DNA from: Mesorhizobium onobrychidis
GTDB taxonomy: Bacteria > Pseudomonadota > Alphaproteobacteria > Rhizobiales > Rhizobiaceae
Length of the DNA: 64,000 nt
NCBI RefSeq assembly: GCF_024707545.1
Contig: NZ_CP062229.1
Span: 6,491,501-6,555,500, forward strand
Direction: 5' to 3'
Below the pieces are notes generated by a model. It did not search any database and had not been told where the DNA came from. It worked only from the letters and a program-made list of their open reading frames with translations. The position numbers were made by a program, and so were the translations under genes. Positions 63,958 through 64,000 of the stretch are shown here, piece by piece. Position 1 is the first letter of the stretch; every line of letters begins with the position of its first letter.

Positions 63958-64000
63958 GTTGCTACTCTATGCCCCATCGCATCGCCCGGATGGAGGCCGG

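Overview
The window reads as part of a symbiosis island or integrative conjugative element (ICE) from a high-GC nitrogen-fixing alphaproteobacterium of the order Rhizobiales, most like Mesorhizobium. The evidence is the combination of fixNOQP-fixGHIS, fnrN-hemN, a nod-box-preceded nodM, a complete hupSLCDEFGHIJK-hypABFCDE hydrogenase cluster, and a trb/traG/rlxS/rdfS conjugation module of the ICEMlSym type. The genus is an inference; no rRNA or other species marker is present, and I saw no tRNA, rRNA or CRISPR array.

Layout: (1) 1-1676, left-truncated GGDEF-EAL protein; 1900-5538, a small minus-strand operon of GH127 glycosidase, a truncated-haemoglobin-like protein that lacks the proximal histidine, and a UbiH/UbiM-like hydroxylase. 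(2) 5875-13846, fixNOQP and fixGHIS (all minus), encoding the high-affinity cbb3 oxidase and its assembly and copper-delivery proteins. (3) 13969-16275, a divergent intact tamA followed by a broken tamB stub. (4) 16711-18965, divergent fnrN and hemN sharing an Fnr/FixK-type box. (5) 19401-31299, the conjugation operon traG-copG-trbBCDEJLFGI-DUF2274. (6) 31780-36068, an IS remnant, nodM with a nod box, about 1.8 kb without recognisable genes, and a stand-alone Lrp-type RAM-domain gene. (7) 36380-43188, the ICE processing and entry module: rlxS, a lytic transglycosylase, traF, an rdfS-like excisionase, DUF736, a parB pseudogene, DUF2958 and ardC. Two of these genes share an unusual upstream leader. 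(8) 43590-45621, decayed dsbA and dctA. (9) 46052-47848, a GT9 glycosyltransferase with a second nod box upstream. (10) 47880-63957, hypX (broken), hypEDCFBA and hupKJIHGFEDCLS, with an IS5-family remnant between hupG and hupF.

How it fits together: low oxygen, sensed by the cysteine-containing FnrN, would raise the cbb3 oxidase and oxygen-independent haem synthesis. The uptake hydrogenase would recover H2 made by nitrogenase and feed electrons through HupC to the respiratory chain. NodD with flavonoids would induce the two nod-box genes. The tra/trb/rlx genes would move the whole block between bacteria. Several genes (tamB, parB, dctA, dsbA, hypX, the IS copies) carry frameshifts or deletions, as expected of a mobile region; sequencing error cannot be excluded for the single-base cases.
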